Assembly: GCA_964603455.1 (NCBI GenBank) | Contig: CAZRVL010000010.1 | Span: 1-53,019, forward strand | Source: Flemingiibacterium sp964603455 | GTDB lineage: Bacteria; Bacillota; Clostridia; Oscillospirales; CAG-272 | Direction of reading: 5' to 3' | DNA length: 53,019 nucleotides | The notes under the pieces: model-generated | Told to the model about the DNA's origin: nothing | Seen by the model: the letters and a program-made list of their open reading frames with translations, nothing else | Databases searched by the model: none | In this document: positions 34,163-43,500 of the stretch, piece after piece | Numbering within the stretch: position 1 is the first letter of the stretch | Layout: each line of letters begins with the position of its first letter | Position numbers and translations under genes: made by a program

Positions 34163-35623
34163 ATGAATTATAAAATGATAGCCTATATCACCGGTCAGAT
34201 ACTTCGTGTAGAGGGCGTGCTTATGCTCCCTGCATTGGTCTGCGCATTGATATACGGCGAGGATACGCTTTGGGCGTTTATGATACCTGCATTGTCGGCG
34301 ATACTTTTCGGTTCGATCATAACGATAAAAAAGCCCTCGGACACCTCTATATATGCGAGAGAGGGTTTCGTCACGGTCGGACTTTCTTGGATAATCCTGT
34401 CGGTCATCGGCGCACTTCCGTTTGTAATATCTGGTGAGATACCTTCATTTACCGACGCATTTTTCGAAACGGTGTCGGGATTTACCACGACCGGAGCTAC
34501 TATACTGACGAATGTCGAGGGGCTTTCAAGAGGAATGCTTTTCTGGCGCAGCTTTACGCATTGGATAGGCGGAATGGGAGTTCTTGTGTTCGTTCTTGCA
34601 ATACTTCCTCAGGCGGATACACGTTCGGCAAGGCTTATGCACGTTATGCGCGCAGAAGTCCCGGGACCTAAGGTTGGAAAGCTCGTCTCGAAGATAAGCC
34701 GTACTGCGAGAATAACCTATGGAATATACATTGGCATGACGATATTGCAGGTCATATTGTTGATGGCAGGAAAAATGCCGTTCTATGACAGTCTTTTGAA
34801 TGCTTTCGGCACTGCCGGAACAGGCGGCTTTGGAATTTGGAACGATTCGATAGCACACTATGACAGCGCATATATCGACTGGGTAATAGGAATATTCATG
34901 GTGCTTTTCGGTATAAACTTCAACCTCTATTATCTTGCTCTGATAGGAAAAATATCAGATGCGCTTAAGAGTGAGGAGCTTTGGTGGTATCTCGGAATAG
35001 TCGCTGGCTCGACTGCTATAGTCGCGTATGACATAAGCGGAATGTTCAACGGTGTCGGGGAATCGATACGCTACGCATTTTTCCAGGTTTCGAGTATAAT
35101 ATCAACGACAGGATTTGCCACCTGTGATTTTAATGAATGGCAGCCGCTATCTAAGATAGTTCTGATACTTTTGATGTTCTGCGGCTCATGTGCCGGCTCG
35201 ACCTGCGGAGGTCTTAAGGTCAGTAGACTTATACTGATAATAAAATCAGGGCTCAGAGAGATAAAATATATGCTCCATCCGCGTGCTGTTTTGCAGGTCA
35301 GATGCGACAAAAAGCCGGTAGAGCCTGAGGTTCTGCGTTCGGCAAGCTCATATGTCACGGTATTTGCGATGTTCTTTGTTGTCACATTTTTCCTCATCGA
35401 AGCAGTCGAGGAGTGCGATCTCGTGACCGGCTTCACTACTGTTACGACTTGTCTGAACAATGTCGGACCGGGACTTGAAAGAGTCGGACCTTCGGGTAAT
35501 TTTGCGTGGTTCAGCGATTTTTCAAAATGGCTGCTCTCATTCAATATGCTGGCAGGCAGACTTGAAATATTTCCGCTGCTCACACTATTTACCAGCGGAC
35601 TTCCGAGACTCAGAAGAAAATAA
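34163..35623 (+). CDS. trkH: Trk potassium uptake system, membrane channel TrkH
   Basis: 486 residues, four M1-P-M2 repeats. Pore-loop segments with selectivity-filter glycines are recognisable: SGFTTTGATILTN near residue 110, FGTAGTGGFGIWND near 220, STTGFATCDFNEW near 315 and TTCLNNVGPGL near 430. The C-terminal MLAGRLEIFPLLTLF is typical of TrkH/KtrB. It imports K+ in partnership with the TrkA ring from the gene upstream. The GGAG ribosome site is inside the end of trkA, which implies coupled translation. Confidence 0.95.
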   Translation: MNYKMIAYITGQILRVEGVLMLPALVCALIYGEDTLWAFMIPALSAILFGSIITIKKPSDTSIYAREGFVTVGLSWIILSVIGALPFVISGEIPSFTDAFFETVSGFTTTGATILTNVEGLSRGMLFWRSFTHWIGGMGVLVFVLAILPQADTRSARLMHVMRAEVPGPKVGKLVSKISRTARITYGIYIGMTILQVILLMAGKMPFYDSLLNAFGTAGTGGFGIWNDSIAHYDSAYIDWVIGIFMVLFGINFNLYYLALIGKISDALKSEELWWYLGIVAGSTAIVAYDISGMFNGVGESIRYAFFQVSSIISTTGFATCDFNEWQPLSKIVLILLMFCGSCAGSTCGGLKVSRLILIIKSGLREIKYMLHPRAVLQVRCDKKPVEPEVLRSASSYVTVFAMFFVVTFFLIEAVEECDLVTGFTTVTTCLNNVGPGLERVGPSGNFAWFSDFSKWLLSFNMLAGRLEIFPLLTLFTSGLPRLRRK

Positions 35624-35628
35624 TTTTT

Positions 35629-35656
35629 GCGGGCAGTCGTTCTACTGCCCGCTTTT
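35629..35656 (+). terminator. Terminator of trkAH
   Basis: GCGGGCAGT pairs with ACTGCCCGC (9 bp, 6-base loop) followed by TTTT. Confidence 0.9.
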
Positions 35657-35660
35657 CGGT

Positions 35661-35691
35661 ATTTTGTCCACCATATCGCGAATTTTGTCCA
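35661..35691 (+). repeat. Direct repeats upstream of the DUF4091 gene promoter
   Basis: ATTTTGTCCA occurs twice (35661-35670 and 35682-35691), 21 bp apart, the second abutting the -35 box. Spacing of two helical turns next to the -35 is the usual layout for AraC-family activators. Confidence 0.65.
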
Positions 35692-35720
35692 TTGATTTTT
35701 GCTTTTTATTAATGTATAAT
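35692..35720 (+). promoter_or_regulatory. Promoter of the DUF4091 gene
   Basis: TTGATT, 17 bases, TATAAT with ATG before the -10. Confidence 0.78.
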
Positions 35721-35758
35721 TATCTTATATATTTTGATTTCTGAAAGGAATATATGAA

Positions 35759-37381
35759 ATGTCACTTATAACAACAAAAATAATATCGTCTACGAATAAG
35801 TGTCTCCCGGCAGATGATATAAACGCAAAATGCGCTCTGTCGCAGATCTCTATGCTCAAAAACGAACGTCTTTCGTTCCAGCTCGCATACCGCTCGGACG
35901 GTGCGAGAGTATCGGCTTTTCTTGAGATCGACTCGAAGCTTCCGATAAAAGCCTTCAGAGTAGACTGTGTTCCGGTCACTCGCCCCGGAAATGCCGACAG
36001 CGATTATCTTTCCTCGCCGTCATCACTTTATCCAGACATACTCACTCCGGTAAAGAACGGTGATTCGATAATCTCGGTCGCCGAGCTTCATTCTGTAATG
36101 TTTACAATAGAGAATGAGAACGGAATAGAGGCAGGGGATTATGAGATCAATGTCGGACTCAGAGCGAATGGTGAGCTGTTCTCCGAGACGATTTCTGTGA
36201 AGGTTATAGATGCAATGCTTCCAGAACAGACTCTTATACATACTCAGTGGTTCCATAACGACTGCATAGCTTCCTACTACGGCTGTGAGGTATTCTCAGA
36301 ACGCCATTGGGAGCTTATCGGAAACTATATGGAGGCGGCTGTCAGATGCGGTGTGAATATGATACTCACTCCTGTGCTCACTCCTCCGCTCGATACTGCT
36401 GTAGGACATCAGCGTCCGACAGTACAGCTGGTCGATGTTGTCGTAACCGATGACGGCTATGAGTTCGGATATAACAAATTGGAGCGTTATATTTCGACAG
36501 CACTCGAAAAGGGCATGAAATATTTCGAGATCTCTCATCTCTTCTCTCAGTGGGGAGCTATCCATGCGCCGAAGGTAGTGGGACTTGTAAACGGTGAGCT
36601 GAAGCAGATATTCGGTTGGGACACAGATGCTGCAGGCGGTGAATACAGGACATTCATACGTGCATTTACGAGCTCGCTGCTCGATGAACTCAAAAAGCTC
36701 GGAGTAGACAAGAAATGCTATTTCCATATTTCCGATGAGCCCAACAACGAACAGCTTGAAAGCTATACGACCGCTAAGAATATCGTTGCCGATATTCTCG
36801 AAGGCTACCATATTATGGATGCGCTTTCGAATTATGAGTTTTACGAGACCGGAGCGGTGGAAACGCCCATTCCGTCATCCTCTCATATAGATGCGTTCCT
36901 TGAGCATAATGTTCCCGATCTTTGGACATATTACTGCTGCGGACAGGCACATGAAGTCTCAAACAGATTTTTGGCTATGCCCGGTCAGAGAACGAGAATA
37001 CTCGGTGAGCAGCTGTATAAGTTCGATATAAAGGGATTTTTGCAGTGGGGCTTCAACTTCTGGTATACCTGCGGTTCTCTCGCGATGGTAAATCCCTATC
37101 TCGATGAGTGCGGTGACAACTGGGTACCGGCAGGCGATACCTTCTCGGTATTCCCGGGAACTGACGGCAAGGCTGTTTATTCGCTCCATTCGCTGCTCTT
37201 CTACGAAGCACTTCAGGATATGCGTGCGCTCGAACTTCTCGGCGAAAAGATCGGACGCGATATGGTAATAAAGCTCCTTGATTTTGGAAACGAAGGACTT
37301 ACCTTCAGACACTATGCGCGTACAGAGGGTCACAGCATAGCTATGCGTGAGCTTGTCAATACGATGATCGCGAACGGCTGA
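35759..37381 (+). CDS. DUF4091 / GH123-like glycoside hydrolase
   Basis: 540 residues, no signal peptide. An N-terminal beta-sandwich (about 1-150) is followed by a TIM-barrel-like domain in which FHISDEPNNEQ (Asp326-Glu327) matches the paired acidic residues of the DUF4091/GH123 catalytic domain, where substrate-assisted catalysis on an N-acetylhexosamine is known for true GH123. The segments FEISHLFSQWGAIHAPKV and GFLQWGFNFWYT are also typical. Activity on GalNAc is not certain, since DUF4091 is broader than GH123. AAAGGA stands 10 bases before the ATG. An ATG 5 bases upstream in another frame is closed after five codons. A pair of direct repeats upstream suggests sugar-responsive control. 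Confidence 0.78.
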   Translation: MSLITTKIISSTNKCLPADDINAKCALSQISMLKNERLSFQLAYRSDGARVSAFLEIDSKLPIKAFRVDCVPVTRPGNADSDYLSSPSSLYPDILTPVKNGDSIISVAELHSVMFTIENENGIEAGDYEINVGLRANGELFSETISVKVIDAMLPEQTLIHTQWFHNDCIASYYGCEVFSERHWELIGNYMEAAVRCGVNMILTPVLTPPLDTAVGHQRPTVQLVDVVVTDDGYEFGYNKLERYISTALEKGMKYFEISHLFSQWGAIHAPKVVGLVNGELKQIFGWDTDAAGGEYRTFIRAFTSSLLDELKKLGVDKKCYFHISDEPNNEQLESYTTAKNIVADILEGYHIMDALSNYEFYETGAVETPIPSSSHIDAFLEHNVPDLWTYYCCGQAHEVSNRFLAMPGQRTRILGEQLYKFDIKGFLQWGFNFWYTCGSLAMVNPYLDECGDNWVPAGDTFSVFPGTDGKAVYSLHSLLFYEALQDMRALELLGEKIGRDMVIKLLDFGNEGLTFRHYARTEGHSIAMRELVNTMIANG

Positions 37382-37385
37382 TAAG

Positions 37386-37430
37386 AAAAACGACCAAATT
37401 AGGGCAAACCGTTGAAAAAACGACCACATT
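37386..37430 (+). repeat. 15-bp direct repeats upstream of the oxidoreductase promoter
   Basis: AAAAACGACCAAATT and AAAAACGACCACATT, one mismatch, exactly 30 bp apart (37386-37400 and 37416-37430), ending 12 bases before the -35 box. Probable activator sites. Confidence 0.65.
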
Positions 37431-37442
37431 GCTCCCAAAAGG

Positions 37443-37471
37443 TTGACTTTAAAGCTTAAAAGCATTATAAT
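37443..37471 (+). promoter_or_regulatory. Promoter of the Gfo/Idh/MocA gene
   Basis: TTGACT, 17 bases, TATAAT. Confidence 0.82.
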
Positions 37472-37475
37472 TAAA

Positions 37476-37498
37476 GGCAGGAGGCTGAGCTTCCTGCC
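37476..37498 (+). terminator. Hairpin at the transcription start of the oxidoreductase gene
   Basis: GGCAGGA pairs with TCCTGCC (plus GC/GC inside), followed by TGATCTTTATTTT. It could end read-through from the DUF4091 gene, but it begins at the predicted start site of the next promoter, so it may instead be a 5' cap-like hairpin or attenuator. Confidence 0.65.
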
Positions 37499-37553
37499 TG
37501 ATCTTTATTTTAATGAAAAAGCTTTCAGCAAATACGAAAGGAAGAATATATTT

Positions 37554-38669
37554 ATGAAAACACCCAAGGTAGTTTTAGCCGGGATCGGCGGATACGGTGA
37601 GCTTTATTTAAATCGTCTCTTCGAGCTGAGTGATGAGGACAGGGTTGAGGTCGTTGGACTTGTCGATCCGTTTCCGTCACCAAAGCATATGGATGAGATA
37701 AATTCTCGAGGTTGGAAAATATATCCATCACTTGAAGATTTCTATAAGGAAAACAGAGCCGAGCTTGCCTGCATATCGACTCCGATAGGCTTTCACACTC
37801 GAATGATCTTGACTGCACTCGAAAACGGCAGCAATGTTATTTGCGAAAAGCCGTTGACAGGTGATGTTACCGACCTTGAAAAATTGACAGCGGCGCGTGA
37901 AAAGTACGGAAAATTTGTGATGGTGGGCTATCAGTGGTCATACAGCGATGCTGTATTGAATATGAAGCACGATATACTTGCAGGTCTTTACGGAAAGCCG
38001 GAATTTTTGAAGACTCTCGTGCTTTGGCCGAGGAACAAGGCATATTTTAATCGCGGAACTGGTTGGGCTGGCAGGATAAGATCCTCTGACGGCACTTTGA
38101 TACTCGACAGCGTTGCGAATAATGCGGCGGCGCATTATCTTCACAATATATTCTTTACGCTCGGCGACAGTCTTGACTCTGCCGAGACTCCGATAAAAAC
38201 AACGGCTGAACTGTATCGTGCAAATCCGATCGAGAATTTTGACACGGCGGTAATAAGATGTGAATTTTCCTCCGGCGCAAATTCACTTTACATAGCTTCG
38301 CATTCTACCGAAAAAACTCAGAATCCGCTGTTCGAATACCGTTTCGAAAAGGGTGTGATCACTTATGAAGAGGGGGCGGAGATAAAGCACATAATCGGCA
38401 GATTGGCAGACGGAACCGTGAAGGATTACGGAGATCCTTTTGCTGATGATATGAAAAAGCTGGAATATGCTGTGGAAAATGTTGTTTCCGATAAAGCATT
38501 TATTCCGTGCGGAATCGAGACCGCATCGGCGCAGGTACGCTGTATTGCAGAATGCGCAAAACAGCCGATAGTAGATTTTCCCGAAGAAAGAAAGCGCACA
38601 GCTCCGGGCGAACTCACTTATATAGATGGGCTTTATGAAGAATTAGTTGAGCTATTCAATAAAAATTAA
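37554..38669 (+). CDS. Gfo/Idh/MocA-family oxidoreductase
   Basis: 371 residues. The N-terminal Rossmann fold begins VVLAGIGGYGELYLNRL (NAD(P) site), with the family block VICEKPLTGDV near residue 95, where EKP holds the catalytic Lys, and a C-terminal alpha/beta domain with GTLILDSVANNAAAHYLHNIF that supplies the substrate-side His. These enzymes oxidise or reduce a sugar, inositol or sugar acid. AAAGGAAG lies 10 bases before the ATG at 37554; a longer frame to 37443 overlaps the promoter and is rejected. It has its own promoter and terminator, with motif pairs on both sides. It probably acts on the sugar released by neighbouring glycosidases (inference). Confidence 0.9.
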   Translation: MKTPKVVLAGIGGYGELYLNRLFELSDEDRVEVVGLVDPFPSPKHMDEINSRGWKIYPSLEDFYKENRAELACISTPIGFHTRMILTALENGSNVICEKPLTGDVTDLEKLTAAREKYGKFVMVGYQWSYSDAVLNMKHDILAGLYGKPEFLKTLVLWPRNKAYFNRGTGWAGRIRSSDGTLILDSVANNAAAHYLHNIFFTLGDSLDSAETPIKTTAELYRANPIENFDTAVIRCEFSSGANSLYIASHSTEKTQNPLFEYRFEKGVITYEEGAEIKHIIGRLADGTVKDYGDPFADDMKKLEYAVENVVSDKAFIPCGIETASAQVRCIAECAKQPIVDFPEERKRTAPGELTYIDGLYEELVELFNKN

Positions 38670-38677
38670 CATTTTTT

Positions 38678-38709
38678 GAGCAGTCTGCATATCGCCTGAC
38701 TGCTCTTTT
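38678..38709 (+). terminator. Terminator of the oxidoreductase gene
   Basis: GAGCAGTC pairs with GACTGCTC (8 bp, 12-base loop) followed by TTTTATTTT. Confidence 0.85.
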
Positions 38710-38722
38710 ATTTTGACTTTTT

Positions 38723-38754
38723 CGGTCATTTTAACCTAAAAAAACGGTCATTTT
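38723..38754 (+). repeat. Direct repeats CGGTCATTTT
   Basis: Two identical 10-mers 22 bp apart (38723-38732 and 38745-38754). Their complement AAAATGACCG resembles the AAAACGACCA repeats at 37386-37430 (shared form AAAAYGACCR). Confidence 0.55.
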
Positions 38755-38820
38755 GTTTATTTTGTTCAAATCTGTCATTATTTTTTGATTTTTTCACACA
38801 AAATTCGGTGTATTTTGATA

Positions 38821-38849
38821 TTTACAGAATGAAAAAAAAATGCTAAAAT
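38821..38849 (+). promoter_or_regulatory. Probable promoter of mtaB
   Basis: TTTACA, 17 bases (with a run of nine As), TAAAAT and TGC before the -10. The leader to the mtaB ATG is about 125 bases and contains a hairpin (TATTGCAAA/TTTGCAATA, 38900-38923). Confidence 0.6.
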
Positions 38850-38945
38850 ATTATAGGAGTATTATATTCTTTAAGGGGCATATAACCTGACCGATCAAGT
38901 ATTGCAAAAAAATATTTGCAATAAAGATCTAAAATTGGAGAAAGG

Positions 38946-38984
38946 ATGCTTTTGACGTATCGCACGCAAAAGTTTTGGTCATGA
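38946..38984 (+). CDS. Possible 12-residue leader peptide overlapping mtaB
   Basis: ATG with GGAGAAAGG directly in front opens a 12-codon frame, MLLTYRTQKFWS, whose TGA overlaps the mtaB ATG (ATGA). The mtaB start itself lacks a Shine-Dalgarno. The body of the frame also forms a hairpin (CTTTTG and CGT with ACG and CAAAAG). Either mtaB is translated by coupling to this peptide, or the hairpin brings the ribosome site close to the real start. Confidence 0.45.
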   Translation: MLLTYRTQKFWS

Positions 38985-40306
38985 AAGTAGAAAAACCAGA
39001 TATTTCCAGACGAGTGGGCATAATGACGCTCGGCTGTAAAGTGAATCAGTATGAAAGTGAAGCTATCGCAGAAGAATTTGAGAAGAACGGCTTCATAGTC
39101 GGACGTTTCTCGGAGAGATGCGGTATATATGTTATAAACACCTGCACAGTTACCGGCGAAGCCGACAGAAAAACTCGCCAGATGATAAGACGTGCCGCAA
39201 GGCATAACCCGAGAGCATATATCTTAGTAACCGGATGCTATGCGCAGTTGAATCCGGGCAAGACCGCCGGAATAGACGGTGTTGATTTTATTTGCGGAAA
39301 CAGCAACAAGCTCCGCCTTGTGGATGCTGCGCTCGGACTTGTCGCTTCGGGTGAAAAGAACCGTTCGGCTGACATTAAGGTGGATGATATAGAGACTGCT
39401 CCGCTCGAAAAAATGTGTATAAACAATTTCGAGCGTTCCCGTGCATATGTCAAGATCGAAGACGGATGTGATAATCGCTGTACCTATTGTACTGTTCCTC
39501 TGGCACGTGGCTCGGTCAGATCCAAGGATCCTCAATCGGTGATAGATGAGGTCGAAGGACTTGCGGCACGCGGATTTCATGAGATAGTTCTGACTGGAAT
39601 AGAGACCGCTTCATACGGAAAGGATTTTGACAACGGCTATAAGCTGATCGATCTGCTTGAAGAGGTGAACGACACCTGCTCGGTGAAGCGTATTCGCATG
39701 GGTTCGCTCGATCCGACTGTATTAAAGCCGGAATTTGTCGATAAGATAGCTACTCTTGAACATTGCTGTCCGCATTTCCACATATCGGTTCAGTCCGGCT
39801 CATCGACGGTGCTTGCGGCTATGAAACGTAAATACAATGCCGATATGGTTCTGAAAAATATTGAGTATGTAAGAGAAAAAATTCCGGGAGCTACGTTCAG
39901 CGCGGATATGATAGTCGGATTTCCGGGTGAGACAGATGAGCTTTTCGAAGAAACGGTCGAATTTGTAAAAAAAGCAAAATTCTTACATCTGCATGTATTT
40001 CCGTATTCCAAGCGTTCGGGAACTCCTGCAGCAGAGATGGAGGATCAGATACCAGAAAATGTCAAGGCTGGGCGAGTCGAACGTCTCGAAAAGATCGGGC
40101 ATGAGATAGTTTTCAGTATGGCTGAGCAGTATATCGGTCAGCAGAAGGATGTGCTGTTTGAGAGCTGTGAGGACGGTAAGGCAGTCGGACACACCGAGGA
40201 ATTTTTGGAGGTCAGCGTTATCACGAATGCTAACCTGCACGGAGAATTGAAGGCGGTCAAGCTTAACGGCTTTGACGGAAATGTTTTCACCGGATTTATA
40301 ATCTGA
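38981..40306 (+). CDS. mtaB: tRNA t6A37 methylthiotransferase MtaB
   Basis: 441 residues, cytosolic radical-SAM enzyme that adds a methylthio group to t6A37 of tRNA (ms2t6A). The N-terminal domain has the three cluster cysteines in TLGCKVNQYES, VINTCTVTGEAD and LVTGCYAQ; the radical-SAM CxxxCxxC is in GCDNRCTYCTVP near residue 165; the C-terminal TRAM domain ends the protein (GQQKDVLFE, HGELKAVKLNGF). Motifs GEADRKTRQMIRR and ETDELFEETVEF fit MtaB rather than MiaB or RimO. The ATG at 38981 is taken as start; the in-frame TTG two codons earlier is possible. There is no ribosome site in the 20 bases before it. Confidence 0.93.
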   Translation: MKVEKPDISRRVGIMTLGCKVNQYESEAIAEEFEKNGFIVGRFSERCGIYVINTCTVTGEADRKTRQMIRRAARHNPRAYILVTGCYAQLNPGKTAGIDGVDFICGNSNKLRLVDAALGLVASGEKNRSADIKVDDIETAPLEKMCINNFERSRAYVKIEDGCDNRCTYCTVPLARGSVRSKDPQSVIDEVEGLAARGFHEIVLTGIETASYGKDFDNGYKLIDLLEEVNDTCSVKRIRMGSLDPTVLKPEFVDKIATLEHCCPHFHISVQSGSSTVLAAMKRKYNADMVLKNIEYVREKIPGATFSADMIVGFPGETDELFEETVEFVKKAKFLHLHVFPYSKRSGTPAAEMEDQIPENVKAGRVERLEKIGHEIVFSMAEQYIGQQKDVLFESCEDGKAVGHTEEFLEVSVITNANLHGELKAVKLNGFDGNVFTGFII

Positions 40307-40339
40307 AAATATTTATTTGCAAAAACGAAATCATCTTGA

Positions 40340-40502
40340 ATTTAATAAGGGAGTGTTCGGAGAATTATTTTCGGACTGCCCTTTGCAGCTTATAACAGTC
40401 AAGAAGGTCTTACGACCGAAATCTTGCCGATGCAAATCAAGCTCCGAGAAGGAGCAGAAAGGAAACGTTTGTCTGTGCGATAAATGACACGGGCAAAACG
40501 TC
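40340..40502 (+). other. Structured leader of purL
   Basis: The 196-base gap before purL is rich in helices: AAGGG/CCCTT (around 40348-40392), CAAGA/TCTTG enclosing GGTC/GACC (about 40401-40427), GCTCC/GGAGC (40441-40455), and a long stem 40465-40501 (ACGTTTGTCTGTG with CACGGGC and AAACGT). The only Shine-Dalgarno-like site, AAAGGA (40458-40463), lies between the last two. I cannot match it to a purine, ZTP, PRPP or other known riboswitch. Confidence 0.5.
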
Positions 40503-43500
40503 ATGGTCATAATCATGGTATATAGAATTTATGTTGAAAAGCAGGAGGCACATGCTGTCGAGGCGAGGTCTCTTTTCGCAGATATACGCGAAAATCTGCA
40601 GATCGACTCACTCAGCGGGCTGAGACTTCTCAACAGATACGATGTTGAGGGCATTTCCTCTGATGTGTTTAAAAAGGCGAAGAATACTATATTCTCGGAG
40701 CCTCAGAGCGATGTTGTGTATGATGAATTTCTCGCAGATGCGGATGACAATGTTTTCGCTGTGGAATATCTTCCGGGACAGTTCGATCAGCGTGCAGATT
40801 CCTGCGCACAGTGTATACAGCTTCTGACCTATGAGGACAGACCTACTGTAAGAACTGCAAGAATATATGTTCTTTCCGGAAAGCTCACGAACGATGAGAT
40901 CGACAGAATAAAGAAATATGTCATAAACCCTGTCGAGAGTCGCGAAGCGACATTGGATCGTTTTGAGACGCTTGTCGAAAAGTTTGATATACCGACAACA
41001 GTCGATACTATAGACGGATTCATTTCTTACGGTGAGAGTGAGCTTCGCGAATTTCTCGATAAGTATGCACTGGCTATGGATTATGATGATGCAGTATTCT
41101 GCCAGAGCTACTTCAAAAATGAAGAAAAGCGTGATCCGACGATCTCCGAAGTGCGTCTTATAGACTCATATTGGTCTGACCACTGCCGTCATACCACATT
41201 CCTTACTGCTATAGATGAAGTCAAGTTCGGAAACGATTTCATTAAGGATACTTATGAGGATTATCTCGAAAAGCGCAAATTCGTATACGGTGAGCGCAAA
41301 AAGAATATAACTCTGATGGATATGGGCACTATCGCTGCGAAATATCTCAAGAAGACCGGTGTGCTCAAGAATCTCGATGAATCCGAGGAGATAAATGCCT
41401 GCTCGGTAAAGATAAAGGTCGATGTTGACGGAGAGATACAGGATTGGCTTCTCATGTTCAAGAACGAGACACACAACCATCCTACGGAGATCGAACCCTT
41501 CGGCGGTGCGGCTACCTGCCTTGGCGGTGCTATACGTGACCCACTGTCCGGACGCGCATATGTATATCAGGCTATGAGAGTCACCGGATGCGCAGACCCC
41601 AGAACTCCCGTTTCGGAAACAATTCCCGGAAAGCTCCCTCAGTCTAAAATAACACACGGTGCATCTGCCGGATATTCGTCCTACGGAAACCAGATAGGAC
41701 TTGCAACAGGTGCGGTATATGAGATATATCATCCCGATTATGTAGCAAAGCATCTTGAGATCGGTGCGGTCGTTGGTGCTGCTCCGGCTGAAAATGTCGT
41801 AAGAGAATGTCCGATTCCCGGCGATATGGTCATTCTGCTCGGCGGACGCACCGGACGCGATGGCTGCGGCGGTGCTACAGGCTCTTCCAAGGCACATACT
41901 ACCGAATCACTCACCTCGTGCGGTGCTGAGGTACAGAAGGGTAATCCTCCCGAAGAGCGCAAGATACAGAGACTTTTCAGAAACAGCGAAGTCACACGTC
42001 TCATAAAACGCTGCAATGACTTCGGTGCCGGCGGTGTTTCGGTCGCTATCGGCGAACTTGCGGACGGACTTTCTATCGATCTTTCAAAAGTACCGAAAAA
42101 ATATGAAGGACTTGACGGCACGGAGCTTGCTATTTCCGAATCTCAGGAGAGAATGGCAGTCGTAGTCGCTAAGGAAAACGTAGAGAAGTTCTGCGCATAT
42201 GCGGCTTACGAAAACCTCGAAGCTACTATCGTTGCCTCTGTTACCGAAGAGCCCAGACTCAAGATGAACTGGAACGGTAAGTTTATAGTAGATCTTTCCC
42301 GTGAATTCCTCAACTCCAATGGTGCTGAAAAGCATACCGCTATTGAGGCTGAGAGAGTAGAGACCGATGGAATACTCGATGGATTCTATGCTGATGTGTG
42401 CGATGAAACAGTCCACAACGCTGTGGGAAAGATAATCGGCGACCTCAACATATGCTCTCAGCGCGGACTTGTTGAAAAATTCGACAGCTCGATAGGCGCA
42501 GGAACTGTTGTAATGCCTTACGGTGGTAAGTATCAGATAACCCAGCCGCAGTATATGGCAGCAAAGATACCGGTACTTAAGGGTGAGACCGATACATCCT
42601 CTGTAATGGCATACGGCTTTGATCCTTTCCTTTCGGCTAAGAGCCCGTATCACGGAGCTGTTTATGCAGTTGTCGAGTCGGTCGCAAAGCTTGTTGCAGC
42701 AGGTGTAGATTATAAAAACGCATATTTGACCTTCCAGGAATATTTCGAAAAGACCAGAAACGATCCGAAGCGTTGGGGCAAGCCTATGTCGGCACTTCTC
42801 GGTGCGCTCAAGGCACAGTGCGAGCTTGGACTTGCGGCTATAGGCGGCAAGGACTCGATGTCGGGAAGCTTCGAAAAGATCGATGTTCCTCCGACACTCG
42901 TATCCTTCGCTATTGCGGCAGAGGATGCAAAGAACATCGTCACTCCCGAATTTAAGAGAGCAGGCGACAAGGTATGCCTGATCGCTCCCGAATATGATGC
43001 TGACAATCTTCCGAATTATGACAGCCTAAAGAATGTATTTGAGACTGTACATGAGCTTATACATTCCGGAAAGGCTAAGGCGGTATATACCGTTGACCTC
43101 GGCGGTGTCGCTGAAGGAATCGTGAAGATGAGCATGGGCAATCGCATAGGCTTCAAGGGTGAGATAGACAAGAAGACGCTCTTTACTCTTAAGTATGGTG
43201 CATTCATAGTTGAGACCGAAGAAGCGGTAGGCACACTTCTTGGTGTTACCACAGCTGATGGCAAGGTATCTATCGGAGATGCTGAATTTGATATTGTTTC
43301 TTTGCAGAATGAATGGGAGAACACACTTGAAAAGGTATTCCCGACAACCGTTCCGAATTTCGGCGATGAAAAGGTAGAGCCGTTCGGCTGCACTATCCGC
43401 ACATCGCACGCTCCGTCGATCAAGGTCGCAAAGCCTCATGTTGTTATTCCGGTATTCCCCGGCACGAACTGTGAATATGATACGATGAGACGCTTTGAAA

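Noticed and set aside
40340..40502. Known purine, ZTP or T-box element before purL
   Set aside because: I could not find the conserved core sequences of any of these classes; kept as an unassigned structured leader.
40484..40525. His-rich 13-codon frame overlapping the purL start
   Set aside because: It has no ribosome site and sits in the loop and descending arm of the hairpin; probably coincidental.
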